DNA of 5,653 bases. Source: Thermoplasmata archaeon (GTDB taxonomy: Archaea > Thermoplasmatota > Thermoplasmata > Lutacidiplasmatales > UBA184). A program made the translations under genes and the position numbers. The notes under the pieces were generated by a model, which was not told the origin of the DNA, made no database searches, and was given only the letters and a program-made list of their open reading frames with translations. Below, in pieces: positions 1 through 4,394 of this stretch; within the stretch, counting starts at the first letter, position 1; every line of letters begins with the position of its first letter. The stretch covers positions 1 through 5,653 of the forward strand of contig JASHTC010000043.1 of NCBI GenBank assembly GCA_030040755.1, read 5' to 3'.

Positions 1-2
1 GC

Positions 3-416
3 CTAGCCCAGGAGCGCTGGACACTGGTGGTCTCGACCGGGGCCGAGACGGAGATGGCCGACCTCCTCCTGGAGCGCGAGGGCCTCCGGTTCTGGTTCGA
101 GGAGGTGCTCGGCTCGGGAGAGGGGACGAAGCGCGAGCACCTCGCCGAGTACCGCCGACGCTTTCCCGAGCGACCGATCTTCCTCGTCGGAGACTCCCGA
201 TTCGATATGGAGGCGGCGCACTCCGTGCCCGGGGTAGTCGCGGTCGGGCGCGCCTCCCGGCTCCCGGGCTGGACCCTGACCCCCAAAGACCTCGCTCAGT
301 GGGGCGCCGCCTGGGCCGGCTACACGCTCTCCCAGCTGCCCGAAGTACTGGCGGAACTCAGCCGACCCCGTTCGCCGGCCAAGCCGCAACGGGTCCGCCG
401 CCGCCCGCGCCGGTAG
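3..416 (+). CDS. HAD-family hydrolase, 3' part (5' end outside window)
   Basis: This is the C-terminal part of a haloacid dehalogenase-superfamily phosphatase; the reading frame is open to the left edge, so the true start lies outside. The visible 137 residues begin LAQERWTLVVSTGAE. HAD motif II is the hydrophobic strand ending in Ser-Thr-Gly (LVVSTG, about bases 24-41). The motif III lysine is probably in GTKREHL (about 123-143). Motif IV is the strand plus acidic pair in IFLVGDSRFDMEAA (about 177-218), where the two Asp normally hold Mg2+. The nucleophile DxD motif I is not in the window, so substrate and activity cannot be judged; a phosphoglycolate-phosphatase-like enzyme is the nearest general type. 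A GTG at 27 could be called as a start, but it falls inside the motif II strand, so I treat the gene as truncated by the window. The C-terminus is an unusually Arg/Pro-rich basic tail. The stop codon ends at 416, directly against the 3' end of the convergent tRNA-His gene. Confidence 0.85.
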   Translation, partial: LAQERWTLVVSTGAETEMADLLLEREGLRFWFEEVLGSGEGTKREHLAEYRRRFPERPIFLVGDSRFDMEAAHSVPGVVAVGRASRLPGWTLTPKDLAQWGAAWAGYTLSQLPEVLAELSRPRSPAKPQRVRRRPRR

Positions 417-524
417 GGCCGGGACCGAGAGTCTCAGGGAGCGGGGTGGGACCCCGCGCCTCTTTGAACCCGGGTCGAGGGATCCACAGTCCCCCAGGAT
501 AGGCCAAGCTACCCCATCCCGGCC
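417..524 (-). tRNA. tRNA-His (anticodon GTG) with a 32-nt T-loop intron
   Basis: Read on the minus strand, the gene starts with G-1 at 524 and has a perfect 7-bp acceptor stem, GCCGGGA (523-517) with TCCCGGC (424-418). C73 is at 417, giving the G-1:C73 pair that is the histidine identity element. T8, the D-arm (GGGT, loop with GG, A21) and the anticodon stem GGGGA/TCCCT (494-490, 482-478) follow. The loop CTGTGGA (489-483) places GTG at 487-485. The T-stem is CCGGG (473-469) with CTCGG (429-425). The T-loop begins TTCAA but is interrupted by 32 extra bases before its last residues. Removing 32 nt restores a 7-base T-loop such as TTCAACT. This is how archaeal bulge-helix-bulge introns at non-canonical positions look. 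CCA is not encoded. No T-run follows the 3' end, which touches the convergent HAD gene's stop. A TATA-like tract lies about 28 bp upstream. Confidence 0.93.
433..464 (-). other. tRNA-His intron in the T-loop (junction approximate)
   Basis: These 32 bases must be removed to give a normal T-loop. Sequence alone allows the cut after tRNA position 56, 57, 58 or 59. Cutting after 57 (as drawn) gives a perfect 4-bp central helix between AGAG (463-460) at the intron start and CTCT (431-428) in the 3' exon, as a bulge-helix-bulge motif requires. Cutting after 58 gives GAGG/TCTC, with one G-T wobble. The intron interior folds into a GC-rich hairpin, GCGGGG (457-452) with CCCCGC (446-441), around a 5-base loop. 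The inner helix does not stack directly on the central helix, so the motif is of the relaxed kind. I see no coding capacity in it. Confidence 0.8.
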
Positions 525-547
525 ACGTCCGGCGGACGGTGCGCTCG

Positions 548-557
548 AAAGAAAAGG
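548..557 (-). promoter_or_regulatory. TATA-like tract for tRNA-His
   Basis: On the minus strand this reads CCTTTTCTTT and is centred about 28 bp upstream of the tRNA 5' end. It is the only AT-rich island in an otherwise very GC-rich spacer, at the spacing expected of an archaeal TATA box. Between it and the tRNA lies a small inverted repeat, GTCCG/CGGAC (527-537). The sequence departs from a consensus TATA box, so the call rests mainly on position. Confidence 0.5.
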
Positions 558-608
558 TTTCCCTCGGCGCAGCACCGGGCCGGCTCGGGCCCGTCGTCCT
601 GGCTCCGC

Positions 609-842
609 TCAAGGGGGTCGGACGTGCTGCTCCTCGATCTCCGCGAGCGCCCGCCGACGTTCCCGCCCCTCCGCCCGGCCGACCCAGGCGAAGAACGCGC
701 CGAAGCCGACCGCGAGGCCAGCGGCGATGTACCCGCCGAAGTAGTCGATCCCGGCCCCGGCCCAGAGGAGCCCGGCCGCGAGGAGCAGCCCGAGGGCGAC
801 CGTCAGCACCCCCCCGATGAGGAAGGTCGTCTCGCGCAACAT
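609..842 (-). CDS. Small two-helix membrane protein, function unknown
   Basis: A 77-residue protein. Residues 7-32 (FLIGGVLTVALG onward) and 34-55 (YFGGYIAAGLAVG onward) are two Gly/Ala-rich transmembrane helices with almost no loop between them. A short charged tail follows (RAEGRERRRALAEIEEQ, 56-72) and is likely cytoplasmic because of its Arg residues. No catalytic or binding motif is visible and I do not recognise the family. The ATG at 842 is the only good start; GGGCGGA just before it is at best a weak ribosome binding site. The gene follows the methyltransferase gene on the same strand after 35 bp, so co-transcription is possible. A TATA-like island over the methyltransferase stop codon suggests it may have its own promoter. 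Confidence 0.75.
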   Translation of the reverse strand: MLRETTFLIGGVLTVALGLLLAAGLLWAGAGIDYFGGYIAAGLAVGFGAFFAWVGRAEGRERRRALAEIEEQHVRPP

Positions 843-872
843 TCCGCCCTACGGCAGGCCAGTCGGTTCCCC

Positions 873-883
873 ATGAATTACTT
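873..883 (-). promoter_or_regulatory. TATA-like element before the 77-residue membrane protein
   Basis: On the minus strand this reads AAGTAATTCAT, an AT-rich island overlapping the methyltransferase stop codon (878-880). It lies 31-41 bp upstream of the ATG at 842, which would give a transcript with a short leader. Part of the sequence is constrained by the methyltransferase C-terminal codons, so the promoter call is tentative. Confidence 0.35.
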
Positions 884-1579
884 GTAGGCCCAGACGACGG
901 CCTGGCCGAAGAAGCGCCACGGCACGCCGACGTGGGTGAACCCCACCCGCTCGAGGGCGGAGGTCTCCGCCGCCAGGGTGGACGGATGGTCGAACCGTTC
1001 GTGCGCATGCCACACCTCCTGCAGGCGAGTCCACCGGGCTCCAGACCGGGCGGGCCCTGGAAGGTTCGAGGCGATCTGGGCATACCGCTGGTCGAACAGG
1101 GGGTCCTCCGGGAGGTGGTCGTCGGCGTCGCCGAAATAGCCGCCGCGGGGCAGCACCCGATAGACCCGGCGGTAGAGCCGGAGCTTCTCCCGCTCGGTCA
1201 GGTGGTGGATCGCGAGCGCCGAGACGACGGCGTCGTAGGGTCGCTCCGGAAACTCCGCGAGGTCGCCGGCCACGATCTCCACCCGGCCCCGGAAGGCTCG
1301 GAGCTTTGGCCGTGCCCGGGCGATCATCCGGGGAGAGAGGTCGATCCCGCGCAGCTGCGCGTGCGGGAACTGGGCGAGCAGGAGCGCGGTGAGCGTACCG
1401 GTCCCGACCCCGAGCTCCAGCACGTGGAACGCGCGGGTCGGGAGGAACGGGATGCCGCCGAGGAGGGCCCGGTGCAGGTCGTTGTACGCCGGCATCGACG
1501 CGGAGGCGGTCCGGTCGTAGCCGGAGGCCTCGCGGTCGAACTCCCGGCGCTCGGCCCGGCTGCGGCTCGCGGCGGGCAT
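878..1579 (-). CDS. Class I SAM-dependent methyltransferase
   Basis: A 233-residue protein with the Rossmann-like methyltransferase core. Motif I is VLELGVGTG (residues 53-61), the glycine-rich SAM-binding loop. The ribose-binding acidic residue is D80 in GIDLS. D106 in AGDLAEF is placed to contact the adenine. YDAVVSALAIHHL (115-127) is the strand-4/motif IV region, and RVLPRGGYF (141-149) the motif before strand 5. The N-terminal FDREASGYDR...MPAYNDLH (14-36) resembles the helical cap of CmoA/UbiE-like small-molecule or RNA methyltransferases, but the substrate cannot be named from sequence. The length is normal for a single-domain enzyme. The ATG at 1579 gives an N-terminus rich in Arg and Ser. 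A weak AT-containing stretch (GTTAGCCCTAAG on the minus strand, about 1603-1614) lies about 29 bp upstream, which suits a leaderless transcript. The gene is divergent from the four-helix membrane protein gene. Confidence 0.9.
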   Translation of the reverse strand: MPAASRSRAERREFDREASGYDRTASASMPAYNDLHRALLGGIPFLPTRAFHVLELGVGTGTLTALLLAQFPHAQLRGIDLSPRMIARARPKLRAFRGRVEIVAGDLAEFPERPYDAVVSALAIHHLTEREKLRLYRRVYRVLPRGGYFGDADDHLPEDPLFDQRYAQIASNLPGPARSGARWTRLQEVWHAHERFDHPSTLAAETSALERVGFTHVGVPWRFFGQAVVWAYK

Positions 1580-1640
1580 CAGCCGTGCTAGGGACGCGGG
1601 GCCTTAGGGCTAACGACCGGCGAAGCCGGAGCGTCCGAAA

Positions 1641-1650
1641 GCATATCTTA
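1641..1650 (+). promoter_or_regulatory. TATA-like box for the four-helix membrane protein gene
   Basis: GCATATCTTA stands out as AT-rich in GC-rich surroundings. It is centred about 39 bp upstream of the GTG start at 1684. An archaeal start site about 25 bp downstream would fall near 1670, leaving a short leader that contains GGAG (1671-1674), nine bases before the GTG. The element lies in the divergent spacer shared with the methyltransferase gene. Confidence 0.5.
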
Positions 1651-1683
1651 CGGTGCCGTTCCGACCCGCCGGAGCGTACGTCC

Positions 1684-2049
1684 GTGACCGACCAGGGAAG
1701 CCGCGGGCTGGGCCTGCTCTTCGGGGCGCTGGGCGGCGCGCTGATCGTGGTGGAAGGGTGGGTCGACTTCGTGCGCGGCGCCTACTCCGCCGCGATCGGG
1801 CACCCGTACGTCGCCCTGAACGCGTTCGGGGGGTTCATCCTCCTCGTCGTCCTCGGTCTCGTGTTCATCATGTTCGCGGTGCTGGGCTCGGCGCGCACGC
1901 AGGACCGGGCGCTCGCCTCGGGGGCGGTGATGGTCGTGGTCGTGCTCGTCGGACTCCTGCTCCTCGGCTTTGGGAGCGGGGTCCTCGGGCTGCTGGGGAG
2001 CCTTTTCGTCCTGATCGGGGGGTTGCTCTTCCTGGTCGCGGGCCGATAG
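1684..2049 (+). CDS. Four-helix small membrane protein, function unknown
   Basis: Starting at the GTG at 1684, this encodes 121 residues that are almost entirely membrane. Predicted helices are at about 8-30 (LGLLFGALGGALIVVEGW region), 48-68 (FGGFILLVVLGLVFIMF region), 78-97 (ASGAVMVVVVLVGLLLLGF) and 98-119 (GVLGLLGSLFVLIGGLLFLV). The only clearly polar loops are at 30-45 and 69-77 (ARTQDRALA). No conserved functional motif is recognised. I chose this start over an in-frame upstream start at 1585 for two reasons. The upstream extension is Arg-rich, low-quality sequence that runs through the TATA-like box. GGAG at 1671-1674 is also suitably placed for 1684. The gene converges on the secreted-protein gene, with an inverted repeat between them. 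Confidence 0.75.
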   Translation: MTDQGSRGLGLLFGALGGALIVVEGWVDFVRGAYSAAIGHPYVALNAFGGFILLVVLGLVFIMFAVLGSARTQDRALASGAVMVVVVLVGLLLLGFGSGVLGLLGSLFVLIGGLLFLVAGR

Positions 2050-2098
2050 GGCGGCTCGTCCGACGACGCCGGCGCTACCCGAAATCCATCGTGTTTTC

Positions 2099-2128
2099 GG
2101 TCTCGGGGAGGTGGGGTTCCCCGAGACC
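2099..2128. repeat. Perfect 11-bp inverted repeat in a convergent spacer
   Basis: GGTCTCGGGGA (2099-2109) pairs without mismatch with TCCCCGAGACC (2118-2128) around an 8-base loop. It sits in the middle of the 113-bp spacer between the 3' ends of two convergent genes, just after the T-rich stretch GTGTTTTC (2091-2098). On neither strand is the stem followed by a T-run, so it is not a bacterial-style intrinsic terminator. The TTTT on the plus strand could be an archaeal U-rich stop signal for the upstream gene. A shared 3'-end stabilising or transcription-separating element is the likeliest role. Confidence 0.6.
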
Positions 2129-2162
2129 TGGGAAAGGGTTGCCCGCCGCGGGGGTCCGAAGT

Positions 2163-2810
2163 CTACGGGCAGACCGTCGCGGACTGGCAGGCGTTCATGG
2201 TGATGACGACGTCCGTCGCCGAGGGCCCCGTGGTCGCCGCCACACCGAAGTCTACGTACAGGGCGACCGGGATGGTCCCGAGGACGCCCGCGCCCGTGTC
2301 GAAGTAGCCCGTCCCGAAGACGAACTGGGGCGTGCTCGCGACGTAGGTCGGACCGGTGCTGACGTTGTAGGTGTACACCACCTCGACCTGGACGTCGAAG
2401 CCGACCGCCGTCGTGGCCGGCTGCGTGACGGACAGCGTCACCTGGAGGGCCGTGTCTCCCTGGGTCAGGCCAAAAGTCGAGTCCACGGCGGAGAAGTTGC
2501 AATTGGTATCGACCCCGCATCCCCCAAGGAGCGCGTTCTGGAAGGCGGAGGTGATTCCGTTCCCGGGGCCCGCCTGGATGCCGGCGGGACCGAACACCCC
2601 GGTAACGAGGGCGTCGGAGACGGTCAGCATCGGCGTGGACTGGACCACGGCCGTCGTGAACCCGGCGGGGGCGGTCACGGTGACGCTCGAGTGTTGGGAG
2701 GGACCCGTCACCGTCGTGCTGCCGGCGGCGATGGTCCAGCCTCCGACGAGCGCCAAGATCACGATCACCGTCGCCGCGTAGATGGTCTTTCGGGGAATCG
2801 GTCCTACCAT
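2163..2810 (-). CDS. Secreted or membrane-anchored beta-rich protein with two CX5C pairs
   Basis: A 215-residue protein starting MVGPIPRKTIYAA. The basic n-region (R7, K8) and hydrophobic stretch 10-29 (IYAATVIVILALVGGWTIAA) form a signal peptide or N-terminal membrane anchor. The rest is rich in Thr, Val, Ser and Gly with alternating polar/hydrophobic residues, indicating an extracellular beta-sandwich-like domain. Four cysteines fall in two pairs of identical spacing: C98/C104 and C208/C214, the last near the C-terminus. Disulfides between or within these pairs are likely, but this is inference. No enzyme motif is visible and I do not recognise the family; an envelope, pilus-associated or adhesive role would fit the composition. 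The start at 2810 is preferred over an upstream in-frame start at 2843. It has GAGGG four bases before the ATG (2815-2819), and the longer form would begin inside the AT-rich promoter. The palindrome at 2844-2859 lies just upstream. Confidence 0.8.
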   Translation of the reverse strand: MVGPIPRKTIYAATVIVILALVGGWTIAAGSTTVTGPSQHSSVTVTAPAGFTTAVVQSTPMLTVSDALVTGVFGPAGIQAGPGNGITSAFQNALLGGCGVDTNCNFSAVDSTFGLTQGDTALQVTLSVTQPATTAVGFDVQVEVVYTYNVSTGPTYVASTPQFVFGTGYFDTGAGVLGTIPVALYVDFGVAATTGPSATDVVITMNACQSATVCP

Positions 2811-2843
2811 AGTGCCCTCAGGCGAAGGAAAAATAGGCAACAA

Positions 2844-2859
2844 TACGTATTAATACGTA
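2844..2859. promoter_or_regulatory. Perfect 16-bp palindrome in a divergent promoter region
   Basis: TACGTATTAATACGTA is a perfect palindrome. It also holds most of two direct copies of AATACGTA (2842-2849 and 2852-2859) exactly 10 bp apart, one helical turn. It is the most AT-rich stretch of the window. Its centre is about 41 bp upstream of the ATG at 2810, and its edge nearest that gene is about 34 bp away. It can therefore serve as the TATA region for the minus-strand gene, giving a leader that includes the GAGGG ribosome binding site. Being symmetric, it could also fire toward the plus strand or be an operator for a dimeric regulator. Confidence 0.65.
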
Positions 2860-2973
2860 CTGTTCCAGCGGAGGCACGGAAGCGGCCTTCGTGGGGCGCC
2901 CCCCGGTCGCGCGGGCGGGCCGGCCGAGCCGGGATGCGTCCTCAGGTTCGATAGCCTGATGAAGGCGGGCGGT
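2860..2973. other. GC-rich divergent spacer with no gene found
   Basis: This spacer lies between the palindrome and the promoter of the next plus-strand gene and has no credible open reading frame. It contains nested inverted repeats: GCCTTCG (2885-2891) with TGAAGGC (2960-2966), and TCAGG (2942-2946) with CCTGA (2955-2959), the latter around a GGTTCGA-type loop. The outline recalls tRNA acceptor and T arms, but no D or anticodon arm can be formed, so no RNA gene is called. Confidence 0.4.
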
Positions 2974-2984
2974 CCATTTACAAC
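2974..2984 (+). promoter_or_regulatory. TATA-like element before the two-helix/Pro-rich tail gene
   Basis: CCATTTACAAC is an AT-rich island centred about 22-24 bp upstream of the ATG at 3001, close to the spacing expected for a leaderless archaeal transcript. It is the main reason for preferring the ATG at 3001 over the one at 2959, which would place this element inside the coding region. Confidence 0.4.
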
Positions 2985-3000
2985 GTGGGAAGGGTACTCC

Positions 3001-3594
3001 ATGGACCGCTCCAAGGACCGAGCGCCGGAGGAGCCCCTCATCTCGGCGTCGTTCTACCGAAGCCTTCCTCTCTTCATCAGCTCGGCCCTGTTCTTCGCGA
3101 TCGGGGCCGCCGTCCTCCTGTTCGACCCGCGTTACGGGCCCGGGGCGTTCACGCTCTGGGCCCTTCTCTTCGCTCTGGGGTTCGTCGCTGCCATCGGCGG
3201 GGTGGCCTCTTGGCTGCTGGTGGAGGAGCCGGCGCCCGCGCGGACCGTTGCGCCGGCGTCTCGACCCGAACGCGAGACGCTTCCCGTCTGGTCGGAGGAT
3301 AACGAGCCGGTCCGGGCTCCGGTCATCGACCGGGCCGACTACGGCCGCCCGGTCCCGGCGGTCCACGAACGAGGAGGCCCGGCGCCCTACGCACCGACCT
3401 TCCCCGAGCTGAGCGGGACGGCCGCCGCGGCTCCGGGACCGGGGGGAGAGGCCCTCCTCGGGCTGGACCTCCCGTGGGCGGGGTCGCCCACCGAGACCAT
3501 CTCCCCCGCGGACGCGTTGAAGGACCTCGAGGGGATCGAGAAGGAACTGGTCCCGCGGAACTCCGTCCGCGCCTCGCCCCCCGCCCCGGCCTAG
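3001..3594 (+). CDS. Two-helix membrane protein with long Pro/Ala-rich tail
   Basis: A 197-residue protein. After a short charged N-terminus (MDRSKDRAPEEPL) come two transmembrane helices, at about 21-41 (SLPLFISSALFFAIGAAVLL) and 50-74 (FTLWALLFALGFVAAIGG onward), joined by FDPRYGPGA. Residues 75-165 are a low-complexity Pro/Ala/Gly-rich linker, likely disordered. The C-terminal stretch ISPADALKDLEGIEKEL (167-183) looks like a short amphipathic helix, perhaps a partner-binding segment. I do not recognise the family and see no catalytic motif. An in-frame ATG at 2959 would add 14 residues; I prefer 3001 because a TATA-like element lies between the two. The next gene follows 30 bp downstream on the same strand, so the two may be co-expressed. 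Confidence 0.75.
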   Translation: MDRSKDRAPEEPLISASFYRSLPLFISSALFFAIGAAVLLFDPRYGPGAFTLWALLFALGFVAAIGGVASWLLVEEPAPARTVAPASRPERETLPVWSEDNEPVRAPVIDRADYGRPVPAVHERGGPAPYAPTFPELSGTAAAAPGPGGEALLGLDLPWAGSPTETISPADALKDLEGIEKELVPRNSVRASPPAPA

Positions 3595-3606
3595 GCCCGC
3601 GAGCGA

Positions 3607-3617
3607 CTGTTAAGAGG
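3607..3617 (+). promoter_or_regulatory. AT-containing motif and Shine-Dalgarno before the beta-barrel-like gene
   Basis: TGTTAAGAGG lies in the 30-bp gap between two co-directional genes. GAGG (3614-3617) is seven bases before the GTG at 3625 and is one of the better ribosome binding sites in the window, supporting that start. TGTTAA could be a TATA core only if translation began at the later in-frame GTG at 3640, so read-through from the upstream gene is the simpler explanation. Confidence 0.45.
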
Positions 3618-3624
3618 CCCCGGC

Positions 3625-4206
3625 GTGGTGGGCGGGCTCGTGCCGCTGGTCCCCTTCTCCTCCGTCGACCGCTCCGCGCTCCGCTGGATCCGAACCGCCG
3701 AAGGGCCCGAGGAGTTCACCCTTTCCGCGGAGGACCAGCCGCTGATGGTCCTGCGGTGGTCGAAGCGCGGGGCCGGGTCGGCCCGGGCGGAGACCGCCGG
3801 GGGTACCTGGTTCCTCGAGAAGCGGGGGTTCCTCAACCCGCACCTCACGCTCCATGCCACCGAGACCGGGCCCGCGCTCGCCCGGGTCTCGGTGCACTTG
3901 AACTACCACCGCATCGAGTTCGCGGGGGGCGGGCAATACCGGTTCCACCGGGCGGGCTTGCTGGTCCCGGCCTGGCAGATCACGACCCCGGAGGGAACGG
4001 AACTGGTCCACCTCGAGCCGACCCGGGAGACCCGAAAGCTCGAAGGCGGGGCGGTCCTGGTGACCCCGGCCGGGGTCGCATCGGCCGACCTGCCCGCCTT
4101 GCTGGTCCTCAGCTGGTTCTTCGTGGTCCTCGCCTGGTTCGAGGACGAGGCGATGATCCCGCTCGAGGGGCCGAACGCCCCGGCGGGCCCTCCGGGGTCG
4201 ACCTAG
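3625..4206 (+). CDS. Tubby/LURP-one/scramblase-fold-like protein (tentative)
   Basis: A 193-residue protein with the pattern of the LURP-one-related/phospholipid-scramblase/tubby beta-barrel superfamily. It has successive short strands such as FTLSAEDQPLMVLRW (31-45), TWFLEKRG (61-68), LTLHATETGPALARV (74-88), GQYRFHRAG (103-111) and WQITTPEGTELVHLE (117-131). A strongly hydrophobic helix near the C-terminus follows, ALLVLSWFFVVLAWF (158-172). In that superfamily a hydrophobic C-terminal helix threads the barrel; here it could instead be a membrane helix. The assignment is by pattern only, with no diagnostic residue, and function is unknown. Lipid or membrane-surface binding is a plausible role. 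GTG at 3625 is chosen for its GAGG site seven bases upstream; a GTG at 3640 is an alternative. It follows the two-helix membrane protein gene by 30 bp. Its stop codon overlaps that of the opposing zinc-protein gene. Confidence 0.75.
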   Translation: MVGGLVPLVPFSSVDRSALRWIRTAEGPEEFTLSAEDQPLMVLRWSKRGAGSARAETAGGTWFLEKRGFLNPHLTLHATETGPALARVSVHLNYHRIEFAGGGQYRFHRAGLLVPAWQITTPEGTELVHLEPTRETRKLEGGAVLVTPAGVASADLPALLVLSWFFVVLAWFEDEAMIPLEGPNAPAGPPGST

Positions 4207-4355
4207 GTCGGTCGGGCGATCGAGGTCGCCCACAGCTTGTCGAAGCACGCCGAGCAGAGATTGTGCATCTTCTCCCAATCTCCCTCGGGGGTCGAGGTGA
4301 TGCGGGTGATGACGGTCTGGCAGGAATCGCACACGAGCTGTCCATCGCGGATCAT
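4203..4355 (-). CDS. 50-residue CX2C...CX2C zinc-binding protein
   Basis: A small gene encoding 50 residues, starting MIRDGQLVCDSCQTVI and ending LWATSIARPT. Two CX2C knuckles, C9/C12 and C34/C37, are 21 residues apart, the spacing of a single-zinc ribbon. The second is preceded by H31 (MHNLCSAC). Family knowledge: archaea encode many such one-domain zinc proteins, some binding nucleic acid or partner proteins; the target here is unknown. The frame is intact from ATG to TAG, and coding sense is supported by the regular cysteine pattern and the aromatic/hydrophobic residues around it (W27, F38, W42). There is no Shine-Dalgarno. A TATA-like element about 33 bp upstream (4381-4394) suggests a very short leader. 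The esterase gene lies 31 bp upstream on the same strand. Its TAG (4203-4205) overlaps the TAG (4204-4206) of the opposing gene. Confidence 0.8.
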   Translation of the reverse strand: MIRDGQLVCDSCQTVITRITSTPEGDWEKMHNLCSACFDKLWATSIARPT

Positions 4356-4380
4356 CGGAGCCGCGGGGGCCGAGTCCGGC

Positions 4381-4394
4381 GGGGTACTAAACGG
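4381..4394 (-). promoter_or_regulatory. TATA-like element before the zinc-protein gene
   Basis: On the minus strand this reads CCGTTTAGTACCCC, whose TTTAGTA core is centred about 33 bp from the ATG at 4355. It overlaps the TAG stop codon of the esterase gene (4387-4389). It would allow the zinc-protein gene to be transcribed separately from the esterase gene. Confidence 0.4.

Noticed and set aside
358..1083. Long minus-strand open frame across the tRNA and membrane-protein region
   Set aside because: It is Arg/Pro/Gly-rich with no domain pattern, runs through the tRNA-His gene, and overlaps better-supported genes. In DNA this GC-rich, long spurious frames are expected.
1585..1683. Upstream start for the four-helix membrane protein
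   Set aside because: The 33 extra residues are Arg-rich and cover the TATA-like box at 1641-1650; the GTG at 1684 with GGAG upstream is better supported.
2155..2256. Direct repeat of CCGAAGTCTACG (2155-2166 and 2245-2256)
   Set aside because: Only two copies, and both lie wholly or largely within the secreted-protein coding region; chance similarity is the simplest explanation.
1653..2954. A 433-residue plus-strand frame
   Set aside because: It reads through the four-helix protein gene in another frame, the hairpin spacer, the secreted-protein gene in antisense and the promoter palindrome. Composition is Arg/Gly-rich without motifs.
2955..2963. CTGATGA resembling a C box of a C/D guide RNA
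   Set aside because: No D box with a suitable terminal stem or internal C'/D' pair is found at the right distance.
2885..2967. A second tRNA gene on the plus strand
   Set aside because: Acceptor-like and T-arm-like pairings exist, but the T-loop is 8 bases, position 14 is not A, and no anticodon stem with T33 can be placed. Kept only as a low-interest structural observation.
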